In this document: one piece after another, positions 31,454 to 39,802 of the stretch
Position numbering within the stretch: the first letter of the stretch is position 1
Layout: each line of letters begins with the position of its first letter
Assembly: GCF_019977195.1 (NCBI RefSeq)
Contig: NZ_AP024643.1
Coordinates: 620,001 to 684,000 of the forward strand
Length of the DNA: 64,000 nucleotides
Source of the DNA: Arthrobacter sp. StoSoilA2
Lineage (GTDB): Bacteria; Actinomycetota; Actinomycetes; Actinomycetales; Micrococcaceae
Reading direction: 5' to 3'
Notes under the pieces: model-generated
What the model was told of the DNA's origin: nothing
The model's input: only the letters and a program-made list of their open reading frames with translations
Databases searched by the model: none
Position numbers and translations under genes: made by a program

Positions 31454-32893
31454 CTAAACGCGGGCGCGGCGCCTTGACGGTGCTGCTGCCACCAGGAGGG
31501 CCGCGATGGCGACGGCGGCACTCAGGATCAGGCCCGGACGGTACTGTTCCAGCATGGCTTGGGCGCTGACGGTTCCAGCCGCCTGACCGTGGCCGCTCAC
31601 CAATGCCGTGGTGACTGCCAGGACCAGTGCGGCTCCCACCTGCGTGCTGGTCTGGATCAAACCGGCAGCCAGGCCTTGCTCGGAGTCCTTGATGCCGGTT
31701 GTGGCCTGGACGTTGATGGACGGGAAGGCCAGGGCGAAGCCGATGCCCAGCAGGATCACCGAGGGCAGGATGTCCAGGGCGTAGTTGGGCGTGGTGCCCA
31801 CCCGGAGGAACAGGACGTAGCCCAATCCAAGGGCCGTGAGACCGGTGAGGATCAGCTGCGTGGCGCCGAATTTCTCGATCAGCCGGTCGGCAAAGGGTGC
31901 GCTGGTGGCCACCAGCAGCCCGGCGGGCAGCAGGGCCAAAGCCATGCCCAAAGGCGTCCAACCGAGCACCGACTGCAGGAACATGGTGACGATGAACTGG
32001 AAGCTCAAGTAAGAACCGAAAAGCCCCACTGCGCTGAGGTTGGCCCTGGCCACCCAGCCTTCCTTGAGGATGCCGAAGCGGATCAGCGGGTGCTTCACCT
32101 TGTTCTCGATCACAGCGAAGGCTGCAAGCACGGCTGCAGAGATTGCGAATCCGGCGATAGTTGCCACAGATCCCCAGCCCTGCTCAGGTGCCGAAACCAA
32201 CGTGTAGACGAGGCCGAGCATGCCCAGCGCGAGCGTCACCGCACCCCAGATGTCATGCCCGCTGTTTTCAGCAGACGGCTTGTCTTTCGGAATGAACTTC
32301 ATGCCCAGCAGGACCACGGCGACGGCGATCGGCACGGACACCAGGAACGTCCACCGCCAGCTCAGGCTGGTCATCAGGCCTCCAACTACAAGGCCCAGCG
32401 AGAAGCCGCTGGCGCCGAACGTGGTGAAGATGGACAGGGCCTTGTTGCGCTCGCGGCCCTCGGCAAAGTTGGTAGTGATGATGGAGAAACCTGTTGGCGC
32501 GGTGAACGCTGCGGCGAGGCCCTTGACGAACCGGGTAGCGATCAGGATTGCGGGATCGTCCACCAGGCCACCCAGGAGTGAGGCTGCGGCGAACACTGCC
32601 AATGCGATGAGGAATATACGACGACGGCCCAACAGGTCCGCGAGCCGGCCGCCCAGGAGCAGGAGGCTTCCATACCCCAGGACGTAGGCGGACACGATCC
32701 ACTGGAGCGAATCGGTTCCGAGGTTGAGTTCCTGTCCGATCGAAGGCAGGGCCACGCCAACCATGGAAACATCCAGCCCGTCCAGGGCGAGGACGGTGCA
32801 CACAACCATCAGCAGGAGCCACTGGGCGCGCGTCCAACGGACGGCTGAAAGCACGGGTTCGGCGGATCTTTGAAGGGTGGTGGGTGATGTCAT
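31454..32893 (-). CDS. MFS exporter, DHA2 (EmrB/QacA) type
   Basis: A 479-residue transporter with about 14 predicted helices. It has VALPSIGQELNLGTDSLQWIVSAYVLGYG (the helix 1-2 region typical of DHA2), GGRLADLLGRRR (motif A), and GGLMTSLSWRWTFLVSVPIA (motif C and the WRW of drug exporters). Proton-driven efflux of a toxic or signalling compound is expected. It is divergent from a MarR gene, with a perfect palindrome ATGACGCGTCAT in between, the standard layout for a MarR-repressed pump. The ATG at 32893 is close to that palindrome. Confidence 0.9.
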   Translation of the reverse strand: MTSPTTLQRSAEPVLSAVRWTRAQWLLLMVVCTVLALDGLDVSMVGVALPSIGQELNLGTDSLQWIVSAYVLGYGSLLLLGGRLADLLGRRRIFLIALAVFAAASLLGGLVDDPAILIATRFVKGLAAAFTAPTGFSIITTNFAEGRERNKALSIFTTFGASGFSLGLVVGGLMTSLSWRWTFLVSVPIAVAVVLLGMKFIPKDKPSAENSGHDIWGAVTLALGMLGLVYTLVSAPEQGWGSVATIAGFAISAAVLAAFAVIENKVKHPLIRFGILKEGWVARANLSAVGLFGSYLSFQFIVTMFLQSVLGWTPLGMALALLPAGLLVATSAPFADRLIEKFGATQLILTGLTALGLGYVLFLRVGTTPNYALDILPSVILLGIGFALAFPSINVQATTGIKDSEQGLAAGLIQTSTQVGAALVLAVTTALVSGHGQAAGTVSAQAMLEQYRPGLILSAAVAIAALLVAAAPSRRRARV

Positions 32894-32906
32894 GCATCCA
32901 AGCTAT

Positions 32907-32983
32907 ATGACGCGTCATTGAATGACAAGGAATATGACGCGGAATATTATGACGTGGATTCTAAAGGCGGGATGGACTAGAAT
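32907..32983 (+). promoter_or_regulatory. MarR operator region and leaderless marR promoter
   Basis: Perfect palindrome ATGACGCGTCAT at 32907-32918, and two further ATGACG(C/T) copies at 32934 and 32949. TAGAAT at 32978-32983 lies six bases before the marR ATG and is a likely -10 of a leaderless mRNA. The palindrome is 14 bp from the exporter start codon. Confidence 0.65.
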
Positions 32984-32989
32984 CAGGGC

Positions 32990-33367
32990 ATGGCAACGAC
33001 GCGTGATCGCCAGCTTGTTGAGCAGTGGCGCAGCATTCAGGACTCCTACTTCCGTACCGCAGGAGCCATTGACCGCGCCCTGGAAGCCAAGTTCGACATC
33101 GGCCTGAATGAATTCGAAATTCTGGACCTCGTCGCCGAAAGTACGGACGCCGCTTGCCGTATGAAGGCCTTGGGGGAGCGCACGCCGATGACCCAAAGCG
33201 CTGTGTCCAAGGTAGTGGACAGGCTCGAAAAAGCAGGCCTGGTCTCCCGCCAAACGTGTGCCGATGATCGTCGCTCCCTGTATCTGGAGCTCACAGACGC
33301 CGGCCGCGCCCTGCATGAATCTGCTGCGGTGGAACACCGTGCACTGCTCAAGGAAAACCTCGGGTAG
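32990..33367 (+). CDS. MarR-family repressor of the divergent exporter
   Basis: A 125-residue MarR protein, slightly short. The helix-turn-helix is at about 55-90 (RMKALGERTPMTQSAVSKVV) with recognition helix and wing DRLEKAGLVSRQTCADDRRS. Cys residues are present but not at the OhrR position. The ATG is six bases from TAGAAT, with no good ribosome site, so the message is probably leaderless. It most likely represses itself and the DHA2 exporter until a substrate of the pump binds. Confidence 0.88.
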   Translation: MATTRDRQLVEQWRSIQDSYFRTAGAIDRALEAKFDIGLNEFEILDLVAESTDAACRMKALGERTPMTQSAVSKVVDRLEKAGLVSRQTCADDRRSLYLELTDAGRALHESAAVEHRALLKENLG

Positions 33368-33525
33368 GGAGTCATCCCCCAACCTCAAGATCACTTGAGC
33401 AAAAACTGAGGAAACCCTGCGCTTTACTGGGGCCGGAAAGCCTTTATTTTCATATTGATTCCCGCAACAATGGTGCTTGCACGCCAGGCTGGGGTTTGGT
33501 GCCGCTGGCTTTGGGGAGTGTTCTT

Positions 33526-35121
33526 GTGGGCAAGCATAGTGAATCTGACCGATATGTAGACTTGGTGCGCACCGACGGTTTTCGTCGAATGCTCATCGCC
33601 GGAATCCTGGCAGCCGTAGCCTTTTTCGCTTTTGGTTTCCAACCCCTAAATTCCGTTTCTACCGGCTCTGTGGATGGTTCTGTGGCGCAGGGCGTCGTTG
33701 GACCTTTCTCGCTTGGCAGCCTTGTGCCGCCCGAAGCCGAAACCACAGTGATCGACACCATGCCCGAGCCGCCGATCCAAGAGGCCGGCACGCCCATGGT
33801 TTACTTCGACCGCGCACTTGTCCGGACCGTGGCCAAGGACGGATCGTCCGGCCTGACCGTTGCTTCGTCCGGCTTGTCGCGTCCACCTGCCGGCAGTCTT
33901 TACGCACCGCTTGAAGTCTTGAATCCGAGTTCTCCATACGGCTACCGCTACAGCCCCATCACTGGGCTGCCCGGCGAGTTCCACTGGGGCCAGGATTATG
34001 CCGCCGCATGCGGAACGCGCGTCTACGCCGCCGACGCCGGGGTTGTCAGGGCCGTGGGTTGGCACCTTTGGGGTGGCGGCAACCGTGTTGAAATCGAACA
34101 CGGCAACGGCCTGGTCACAACCTACAACCACCTTCAAGCGATTGGTGTGACGCAGGGCCAGTCCGTGCGCGTCGGAGAAGTCATCGCCGAGGTAGGGACC
34201 ACCGGATGGTCCACTGGGTGCCACCTGCACTTTGAGACGATCGTGAACGGCTTGCACACCAACCCCAACGGCTGGATCTATCTGCCCCTCCGGCAGATCG
34301 ATCCGCTGCAGAACATCACCATGGTGAACTACCAGCCTGGAGTTGGAACGGGCGTCTCTGCCTCGCCGCAGTGGGCCGTGCCGGTGTCGGATAGCACCAA
34401 CCGGGCCGTCATCGGTGGCGACGACGAAGAGGCCGTTGCTCCGCCGGTGACCACACAGCCGAGCACGTCGAGCACTACGCCGCCCGCCACTTCGGGCACT
34501 ACACCGCCTGCCACGCAAACGTCACCATCAACGCAGACGCCACCGACTACCTCGACGCCTACGCAGACTGTCACACCAACTCCCACGGCTACGGCAACGC
34601 CTACGGCTACTGCGACGCCAAGTCCGACGGCGACTTCCACACCGACGCCCACGGCAACATCCACAACGCCGACGTCCACCACAACGACGCCCGGCACGAC
34701 GGCTACAGCACCCAGCACGTCGCCTGCGGTCCCCAACACGGCCACCGCACCCGCCGTCGTCGAGCCCGTGGCGCCCGTCGCTTCAGCGGCACCCGCTGAT
34801 CCGGCTCCCGCTCCGGTAGCCCCTGCGCCGGAACCCGTGGCTGTTGCACCGGCACCCGTAGTGGTTGAGCCAGCGCCTGTGGTTGTCGCACCCGAGCCCG
34901 TAGTGGTTGCTCCCGCCCCGGTGGCGGTTACCCAAACCGTGGAGCCCGTGGCTCCCGTTCCAGCGGCTCCTGTTCCGGCGCCCAGCCCTGTGGCTGTGCT
35001 TCCATCAACGCCCCCGGCAGTGGTGCTTCCGCCTGGATATATCCTCGTTGGCCCGGACATGGTCCAGCGGCCGGACGGCGTAATCGTGCCGTTGTCTTCG
35101 CTCATCCTTCCCACGTCATAA
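33526..35121 (+). CDS. M23-family peptidase with transmembrane anchor and long Thr/Pro/Val-rich tail
   Basis: A 531-residue surface protein. GTG 33526 has GGGGAG seven bases upstream. A single transmembrane segment (about 23-41) follows a short cytoplasmic end. The LytM/M23 domain lies at about 130-270: zinc ligands His153 and Asp157 in HWGQD, then His233-Leu-His235 in CHLHFE. The rest is low complexity: Thr-Pro repeats (about 305-405), then Val-Ala-Pro repeats (about 410-490), and a final hydrophobic-polar segment with PPGYILVGPDMVQRPDG. The catalytic residues are intact, so a peptidoglycan endopeptidase is likely. The tail probably spans or binds the wall. Confidence 0.88.
   Translation: MGKHSESDRYVDLVRTDGFRRMLIAGILAAVAFFAFGFQPLNSVSTGSVDGSVAQGVVGPFSLGSLVPPEAETTVIDTMPEPPIQEAGTPMVYFDRALVRTVAKDGSSGLTVASSGLSRPPAGSLYAPLEVLNPSSPYGYRYSPITGLPGEFHWGQDYAAACGTRVYAADAGVVRAVGWHLWGGGNRVEIEHGNGLVTTYNHLQAIGVTQGQSVRVGEVIAEVGTTGWSTGCHLHFETIVNGLHTNPNGWIYLPLRQIDPLQNITMVNYQPGVGTGVSASPQWAVPVSDSTNRAVIGGDDEEAVAPPVTTQPSTSSTTPPATSGTTPPATQTSPSTQTPPTTSTPTQTVTPTPTATATPTATATPSPTATSTPTPTATSTTPTSTTTTPGTTATAPSTSPAVPNTATAPAVVEPVAPVASAAPADPAPAPVAPAPEPVAVAPAPVVVEPAPVVVAPEPVVVAPAPVAVTQTVEPVAPVPAAPVPAPSPVAVLPSTPPAVVLPPGYILVGPDMVQRPDGVIVPLSSLILPTS
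34440..34985 (+). repeat. Low-complexity coding repeats, Thr-Pro then Val-Ala-Pro
   Basis: Degenerate codon-scale repeats in the M23 gene tail. About 34440-34740 encodes alternating Thr, Pro, Ala and Ser; about 34750-34985 encodes VAPAPVVVEPAPVVVAPEP-like units. Such tracts are prone to length change and often mis-assembled. Confidence 0.8.
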
Positions 35122-35221
35122 GCCGGCGAGTGTAGGTACCCCTACGTTTCATGGCTTGGGCAGCTCCCCGTAAGCTCGATCGCGGCAATCCCGCCAGACG
35201 ACGTCGTCAGGAAGCGATCAC

Positions 35222-35704
35222 ATGAGAACTCTTTACAGCATTCCCCTCACCTTCAACGATGGCTCTGAAGCAGACTTCGGACGCTTTGAAGGAAAAGCCG
35301 TCCTGGTGGTGAATGTAGCTTCCAAATGCGGCTACACCCGCCAGTACGCCGGCCTTGAGGAGCTCTACGGAAAGTACCGCGAGGAGGGCCTTGAAGTCCT
35401 TGGCGTCCCTTGCAACCAATTCGGTGGCCAGGAGCCCGGAGCCGACGAGGAAATCGCGGAATTCTGCGAACGCAACTTTGGCGTCTCGTTCCCGCTCACC
35501 AGCAAGGCCAACGTGCTTGGTAAAGAGCAGCATCCGCTATTCGCCGAGCTGACCCGGGACGAGTCCGGGCAGCCGGTCAAGGTCAAGTGGAACTTTGAGA
35601 AGTTCGTCATAAACCGTGACGGCGAGCTGGTTGCAAGGTTTCCCTCAAGCGTGGAACCTGACGCGCAGGAATTGGTTGACGCGCTTGAAAAGGCCTTGTC
35701 ATAA
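35222..35704 (+). CDS. Glutathione-peroxidase-family thiol peroxidase
   Basis: A 160-residue peroxidase of usual bacterial length. The active Cys36 lies in VASKCGYT, with NQFGGQEPG and VKWNFEKFV giving the partner Gln, Trp and Asn of the catalytic tetrad. It is a cysteine, not selenocysteine, enzyme, and in bacteria of this kind is usually reduced by thioredoxin or mycothiol systems. AGGAAG precedes the ATG. It is 100 bp after the M23 gene and 140 bp before a phosphoesterase, probably its own unit. Cytoplasmic peroxide defence is expected. Confidence 0.93.
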   Translation: MRTLYSIPLTFNDGSEADFGRFEGKAVLVVNVASKCGYTRQYAGLEELYGKYREEGLEVLGVPCNQFGGQEPGADEEIAEFCERNFGVSFPLTSKANVLGKEQHPLFAELTRDESGQPVKVKWNFEKFVINRDGELVARFPSSVEPDAQELVDALEKALS

Positions 35705-35844
35705 GCATCAATACCTTCGAAGGGAGAAAGTAATTTTCCAACATTCCGCCGGCAGTTAGCCTGTTGTTGGCTTGTTGTCTGGTTGGATTGGCAGTACTGG
35801 AATGACACGGGGGACACCGTCTCCCACCAAACGCTAAGGCAGCT

Positions 35845-36798
35845 ATGGAGCTCATCGAGGCCGAGTACCCCAAACCAGGTCATGTGCTTTTGCACTTGAG
35901 TGATCTTCACCTGGTGGCCGGTCCAGGCACGCTCCACGGTTCTGTGGACAGCGCTGCAAGGCTCCAGGAGATCTGCGATCAGATCATTGCCTCCAGGATC
36001 AAGCCAGAGGCCATCATTTTCACCGGAGACCTTGCGGACAAGGGCGAGTTCCAAGCCTACAAACGTCTCCGGGAAATGATTGAGCCGGTGTGCGATGCGC
36101 TCGGAGCGAAGGCCATTTGGGCGATGGGCAACCACGACAACCGCGCGAACTTCCGCTCGGCCTTCCTGGACGCCTCCGTAGCGAGCCGGCCGGAGGACCC
36201 TGTGGACCGCAGCTACTTCGTCAACGGGCTCCGGATCATTACCCTGGACACCACGGTCCCCGGATACCACTATGGCGAGTTGTCCGAATCGCAGCTTCAG
36301 TGGCTGGCAGCAGAGTTGGCCACCCCCGCCCCGGACGGCACTATCCTCGCCCTGCACCACCCGCCGGTCCCGTGCGTCCAGGACCTCGCAGTGTTGGTGG
36401 AGTTGCGCGGCCAAGCCGCCTTGGCCGCCGTCGTCCGCAATTCCGATGTCCGCACCATCCTGGCCGGTCACCTGCATTACTCCACGACGGCGGGCTTCGC
36501 CGGCATCCCGGTATCAGTCGCCTCGGCGACGTGCTACACGCAGGACCTTGGCGTGCGCGCCGGGGGACAGCGGGGCCGGGACGGTGCCCAGTCCTACAAC
36601 ATGGTCCACGTCTACGAACACACGATCGTGCATTCCGTGGTTCCCATGTCCGGCGGCGTAACTGTTGGCGAGCCGGTGGACGCTGCCGAGGTGCAGCGCC
36701 GCCTCTCGGAAGCCGGCATCCGGATTCCGAGCCGTTCGCGGCGGGTACCAGTCCCGGCGTCGCAGGAACTCGTCTCCCAGTCGAACAACCGGGACTGA
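35845..36798 (+). CDS. Metallophosphoesterase, CpdA-like cyclic nucleotide phosphodiesterase
   Basis: A 317-residue calcineurin-like phosphoesterase. All metal motifs are seen: Asp20 and His22 in LSDLH, Asp62 in TGDLAD, GNHDNR, the single His pair in LALHHPP and AGHLHY near the end. These match class III cAMP phosphodiesterases (CpdA) and related Rv0805-type enzymes. AAGG lies a few bases before the ATG. It converges with the Stealth gene, with only a 10-bp gap. The nucleotide specificity is not evident; these enzymes can also cleave 2',3'-cyclic substrates. Confidence 0.88.
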   Translation: MELIEAEYPKPGHVLLHLSDLHLVAGPGTLHGSVDSAARLQEICDQIIASRIKPEAIIFTGDLADKGEFQAYKRLREMIEPVCDALGAKAIWAMGNHDNRANFRSAFLDASVASRPEDPVDRSYFVNGLRIITLDTTVPGYHYGELSESQLQWLAAELATPAPDGTILALHHPPVPCVQDLAVLVELRGQAALAAVVRNSDVRTILAGHLHYSTTAGFAGIPVSVASATCYTQDLGVRAGGQRGRDGAQSYNMVHVYEHTIVHSVVPMSGGVTVGEPVDAAEVQRRLSEAGIRIPSRSRRVPVPASQELVSQSNNRD

Positions 36799-36808
36799 CC
36801 CAGGCTTT

Positions 36809-38398
36809 CTATTTCTCCCAGGGGGCTTTGACGGGGAAGTATTTCTCCAGGAAGTCGGTTACCAGCTCCGCACGTTCGTCCGCTTCAACCTCCGGGAAGC
36901 TGCCATCGTTGAGGCAGAAGAGATCCATGTGCCGTTTGGCCAGCAGCTTTGGAAGGTAGTGCAGTCCGGACCACTGCGTTGTATCGACGTAGCGGACCTT
37001 GGCGTTGGTCTGGGTCACGGCCTTGCCGGTGAGCAGCGCGTAGTAGTGGTAGAACGAGTTGGTTACTGAGATGTTGTCTGCAGCGCGGAAGCGGCTCGCC
37101 GCGGTCTTGGAGAACTCAGCCGGGAATTCGTGCTCCATCTGGGCCACCACGCTCCGGCGCAGGGGAGCGGCCGTGTGTTCCAGGTGCCTCGTGGTGATCC
37201 GTCCGAAGCGTTCCCACAGCAGCTTGCGGTTGACGCGTGCAGCGTTTTCGAAGCCACTGCGTTCGGCATCGTTCTCGCCGAGCCCAATCCGGGTGTCAGC
37301 CTCGATGAACTTGGTGATTCCGCCGGGCGTGAAGAACATGTCCGGGCCAACGGGCCTGCCGAAGAACATGTCGTCGTTGGAGTAGAGGAAGTGTTCGGAC
37401 AATCCCTCGATATGGTGCAGCTGGCACTCCACTGCTTGCGAGTTGTGGGTGGGCAGTACTGACGGATCGGCGAAGAACTCTTCGCTGCGCACGATCGTGA
37501 CCGAGGGGTGGTCGGCAAGCCATGCCGGTGTGGGCGAATCGGTGGCAATGAAGATCCGGCGCACCCACGGTGCGAACATGTGGACCGAGCGCAGTGCATA
37601 CTTCAGCTCGTTGATCTGCCGGAAGCGTGCCTCATGGTCATCGCCCTCGCCGAGGACAGCCCCAGCCTGCTGGGCGCGTCTCCTGGCGATGTATTCGGGG
37701 TCGCTGCCATCCACCCACGAGAAGACGATGTCGATGTCGAAGTCGATGTCGCTGGCATGGTCCGCGAACATGTTCTCGATGGTCGGCCAAGTGAGGCCAT
37801 GGCGCTGCACGGTACCGCGAACGGCGTCCTGGCGCAGCATGGTGCGCCGTGTCAGGGAATTCTCCACGGGGAGTTCAAGGTGGTCGCCTTCGAACCTCCA
37901 CAGTTCCAACTGGACGCCGAGGGCAGGGCCGTACCAAAGGCCGCCGCCGAGTTCCACCCTGGGCCGGTACAGGCGGAAGATCCGTGCCTTCCGGTTGGCC
38001 GAGAGTTCGCCGTCTGCAACCAGGACCGAGGTTTTCTTCTTGGCATCGACAGTCATGGAGTAGAACGGCTCATTGCGGAAGGCAGCAACCAGTGCCTCGC
38101 GAACGTCCTTGCGCGACTCCCAGTCGACGGCGATGACCGGCCTTTCGTCGTTGCCACGCACCAGGATGAAGTCCACGCCGGCGGCGTCCAAAGCGGCGCG
38201 GATGGCCAGCAGGTCCGCAACCATTGCCTGTTGGGGCGTGAGGTCACCGTTAAGGAGGGCGTACCGCCCGCGGTGACGGACGACGTCGGACCTGTGCTTC
38301 AGGTGGGCAACGACGGCAGGTGAGACCGCCTCGGCGATCGCATCTTCCTCTACGGTGGGGCTGCCGTGGTAAATCGGATCGACCTGTGCTTGCGTGAT
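36809..38398 (-). CDS. Stealth-family sugar-phosphate transferase (capsule/teichoic-type polymer), probable ATC start
   Basis: A protein of about 529 residues with the Stealth conserved regions: DIVFSWVDGSDPEYIARR (CR2), LRSVHMFAPWVRRIFIATDS, LPTHNSQAVECQLHHIEGLS, and FLYSNDDMFFGRPV (CR3), with a C-terminal RAADNISVTNSFYHYYALL (CR4). Stealth proteins transfer hexose-1-phosphate to build surface polymers. The first ATG is at 38224, but the frame stays open upstream with strong coding bias (RHRGRYALLNGDLTPQQA). There GGAG lies seven bases before an ATC at 38398, and no ATG, GTG or TTG occurs in that stretch. I take ATC 38398 as the probable start. It follows a HAD phosphatase gene by 47 bp. Confidence 0.85.
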   Translation of the reverse strand: MTQAQVDPIYHGSPTVEEDAIAEAVSPAVVAHLKHRSDVVRHRGRYALLNGDLTPQQAMVADLLAIRAALDAAGVDFILVRGNDERPVIAVDWESRKDVREALVAAFRNEPFYSMTVDAKKKTSVLVADGELSANRKARIFRLYRPRVELGGGLWYGPALGVQLELWRFEGDHLELPVENSLTRRTMLRQDAVRGTVQRHGLTWPTIENMFADHASDIDFDIDIVFSWVDGSDPEYIARRRAQQAGAVLGEGDDHEARFRQINELKYALRSVHMFAPWVRRIFIATDSPTPAWLADHPSVTIVRSEEFFADPSVLPTHNSQAVECQLHHIEGLSEHFLYSNDDMFFGRPVGPDMFFTPGGITKFIEADTRIGLGENDAERSGFENAARVNRKLLWERFGRITTRHLEHTAAPLRRSVVAQMEHEFPAEFSKTAASRFRAADNISVTNSFYHYYALLTGKAVTQTNAKVRYVDTTQWSGLHYLPKLLAKRHMDLFCLNDGSFPEVEADERAELVTDFLEKYFPVKAPWEK

Positions 38399-38445
38399 GG
38401 CTTTTCTCCGTACTGTTGTGAGTCGTTTCTGGGGAATGCGGGAGT

Positions 38446-39366
38446 CTAGATGGCGAGGGCCTCGCGCCAGCTGCGCAGGAAGGCTCCGCCGGCGTCGTCG
38501 TGAATGACGTCGTCCGCCAGCTCGAGGTCGGCGGCGGTAAGAATGGTGTAAGGCTTCACCGGAACGCCGTCTGCGGGCCGGACGTCCACGTGCTTCACAT
38601 CGTGGTCGTTGTGGTGAAGCCAGTCTGCCATGGCGTAGTCCGTACGGGAATCACCCACGGTGCGCCAGGAGAGCGGGGTGATTCCCTGGGCGGCCAACAT
38701 TTCCACTGCCCGGCTGGCGCCAAGGTCCTTGCCCAAACGGACGGATTCGATGTCCGTGGAAATAATGGTGGGGTCCAGGCGGTAGTCCACTGTGTCATCG
38801 GACTCCGGGGCGTGGTGGTCCAGGATGGCTGCGTTGAGGCCGTGGCGGCCCATGATGTTCAGGGCGTCTGCGTCGAAGAGTTTTTGCTCGGCCAGGTAAT
38901 CTTCGCTGGCCACGTCAAGGTGCTGCTCAACGGAGACCATGGCGCGCTTGGTCTCATCGAAGAACATGTGCGCGGAGTAGTCCTCGGCGACGAGCCTGCG
39001 GATGTCATCCCCGTAGGCCTTGGGCACGGCGAGCTCGTGGTCCACGTGGATGGGTCCGGGGCCGGCAGCTGTGTAGCTGAACCAGACGGCGCCCTTCTCG
39101 CAGATGGCGTGGATGATGGTACCGGCCGGCATGCCGGCCTCGATCATCGGCCCCATGACCTGTTCGCTGATGAACGCGTCCGAGCGGCCCGTGTTGAAGA
39201 TGACGGGGATGCCGGCCGAAGCCAGCGCCACGAGGTCCGCGATGATATCCGGCTTGACGTCGCGCGTTACAGGGCTGGCGATGGGGCCGTCGACGTCCAG
39301 CAGCAGCGCGAGGGCTGGGGCCGTGTGGGCAGCGGTCCGGTCGGTACCTTGGAGCGATTGAGTCAT
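38446..39366 (-). CDS. HAD-superfamily phosphatase, sugar-phosphatase-like
   Basis: A 306-residue HAD hydrolase. The nucleophile and acid/base pair are Asp24 and Asp26 in LLLDVDGPIASP, motif II Thr is in IFNTGRSDAF, and motif IV is GDSRTDYAMADW. The cap insert is between about 80 and 230, as in Cof-type or trehalose-phosphatase-like enzymes. CAGAAT ends six bases before the ATG at 39366, suggesting a leaderless message. It precedes the Stealth gene by 47 bp in the same direction, so it probably supplies or clears a sugar phosphate for polymer synthesis. Exact substrate unknown. Confidence 0.85.
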   Translation of the reverse strand: MTQSLQGTDRTAAHTAPALALLLDVDGPIASPVTRDVKPDIIADLVALASAGIPVIFNTGRSDAFISEQVMGPMIEAGMPAGTIIHAICEKGAVWFSYTAAGPGPIHVDHELAVPKAYGDDIRRLVAEDYSAHMFFDETKRAMVSVEQHLDVASEDYLAEQKLFDADALNIMGRHGLNAAILDHHAPESDDTVDYRLDPTIISTDIESVRLGKDLGASRAVEMLAAQGITPLSWRTVGDSRTDYAMADWLHHNDHDVKHVDVRPADGVPVKPYTILTAADLELADDVIHDDAGGAFLRSWREALAI

Positions 39367-39502
39367 GCCCCTATTCTGTCAGTCCCCGAGGTGTGCATCA
39401 CAGCTATGACGCCTGACGTCGGATAGTCACCGTTTGGCCACAACCTGCGTGTGCCGGGGGTCACAAGTTCCGTTAGCGCAGCATCTTCCATAGGCTTGCA
39501 GG

Positions 39503-39802
39503 GTGATCTTCAAAGCTGTGGGCGAGGGACGCCCGTACCCTGACCATGGATATTCCGCGCCGCGTGACTGGGCTGCCCTTCCACCGCGGCCCGTTCGCCT
39601 CGATGAACTTGTTACCACCAAGCGCACCCTGGATCTGGAGGCATTGCTCGCAGAAGATTCAACATTTTTTGGGGATTTGTTCCCGCACGTGGTCCAGTAC
39701 CAGGGCGTGCTGTACCTCGAAGATGGGCTCCATCGGGCAGTCCGTACCGCGCTCCACCAGAGGACGGCCATTCACGCACGCGTATTGGTAATCGATGGCT
39801 AG
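39503..39802 (+). CDS. Conserved actinobacterial protein paired with LytR_C
   Basis: A 99-residue protein starting at GTG 39503, with TAGGCT (39491-39496) six bases upstream, a leaderless layout. The sequence MIFKAVGEGRPYPDHGYS, then LDELVTTKRTLDLEALLAEDS, FFGDLFPH and LEDGLHRAVRTAL resembles a small conserved protein that sits beside the tuberculin-related LytR_C gene in mycobacteria (Rv0430 next to Rv0431, from memory). The gene overlaps the next one by 8 bp, so the pair is conserved and coupled. A DNA-binding or wall-related role has been suggested for such pairs in general, but none is shown here. Confidence 0.8.
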   Translation: MIFKAVGEGRPYPDHGYSAPRDWAALPPRPVRLDELVTTKRTLDLEALLAEDSTFFGDLFPHVVQYQGVLYLEDGLHRAVRTALHQRTAIHARVLVIDG

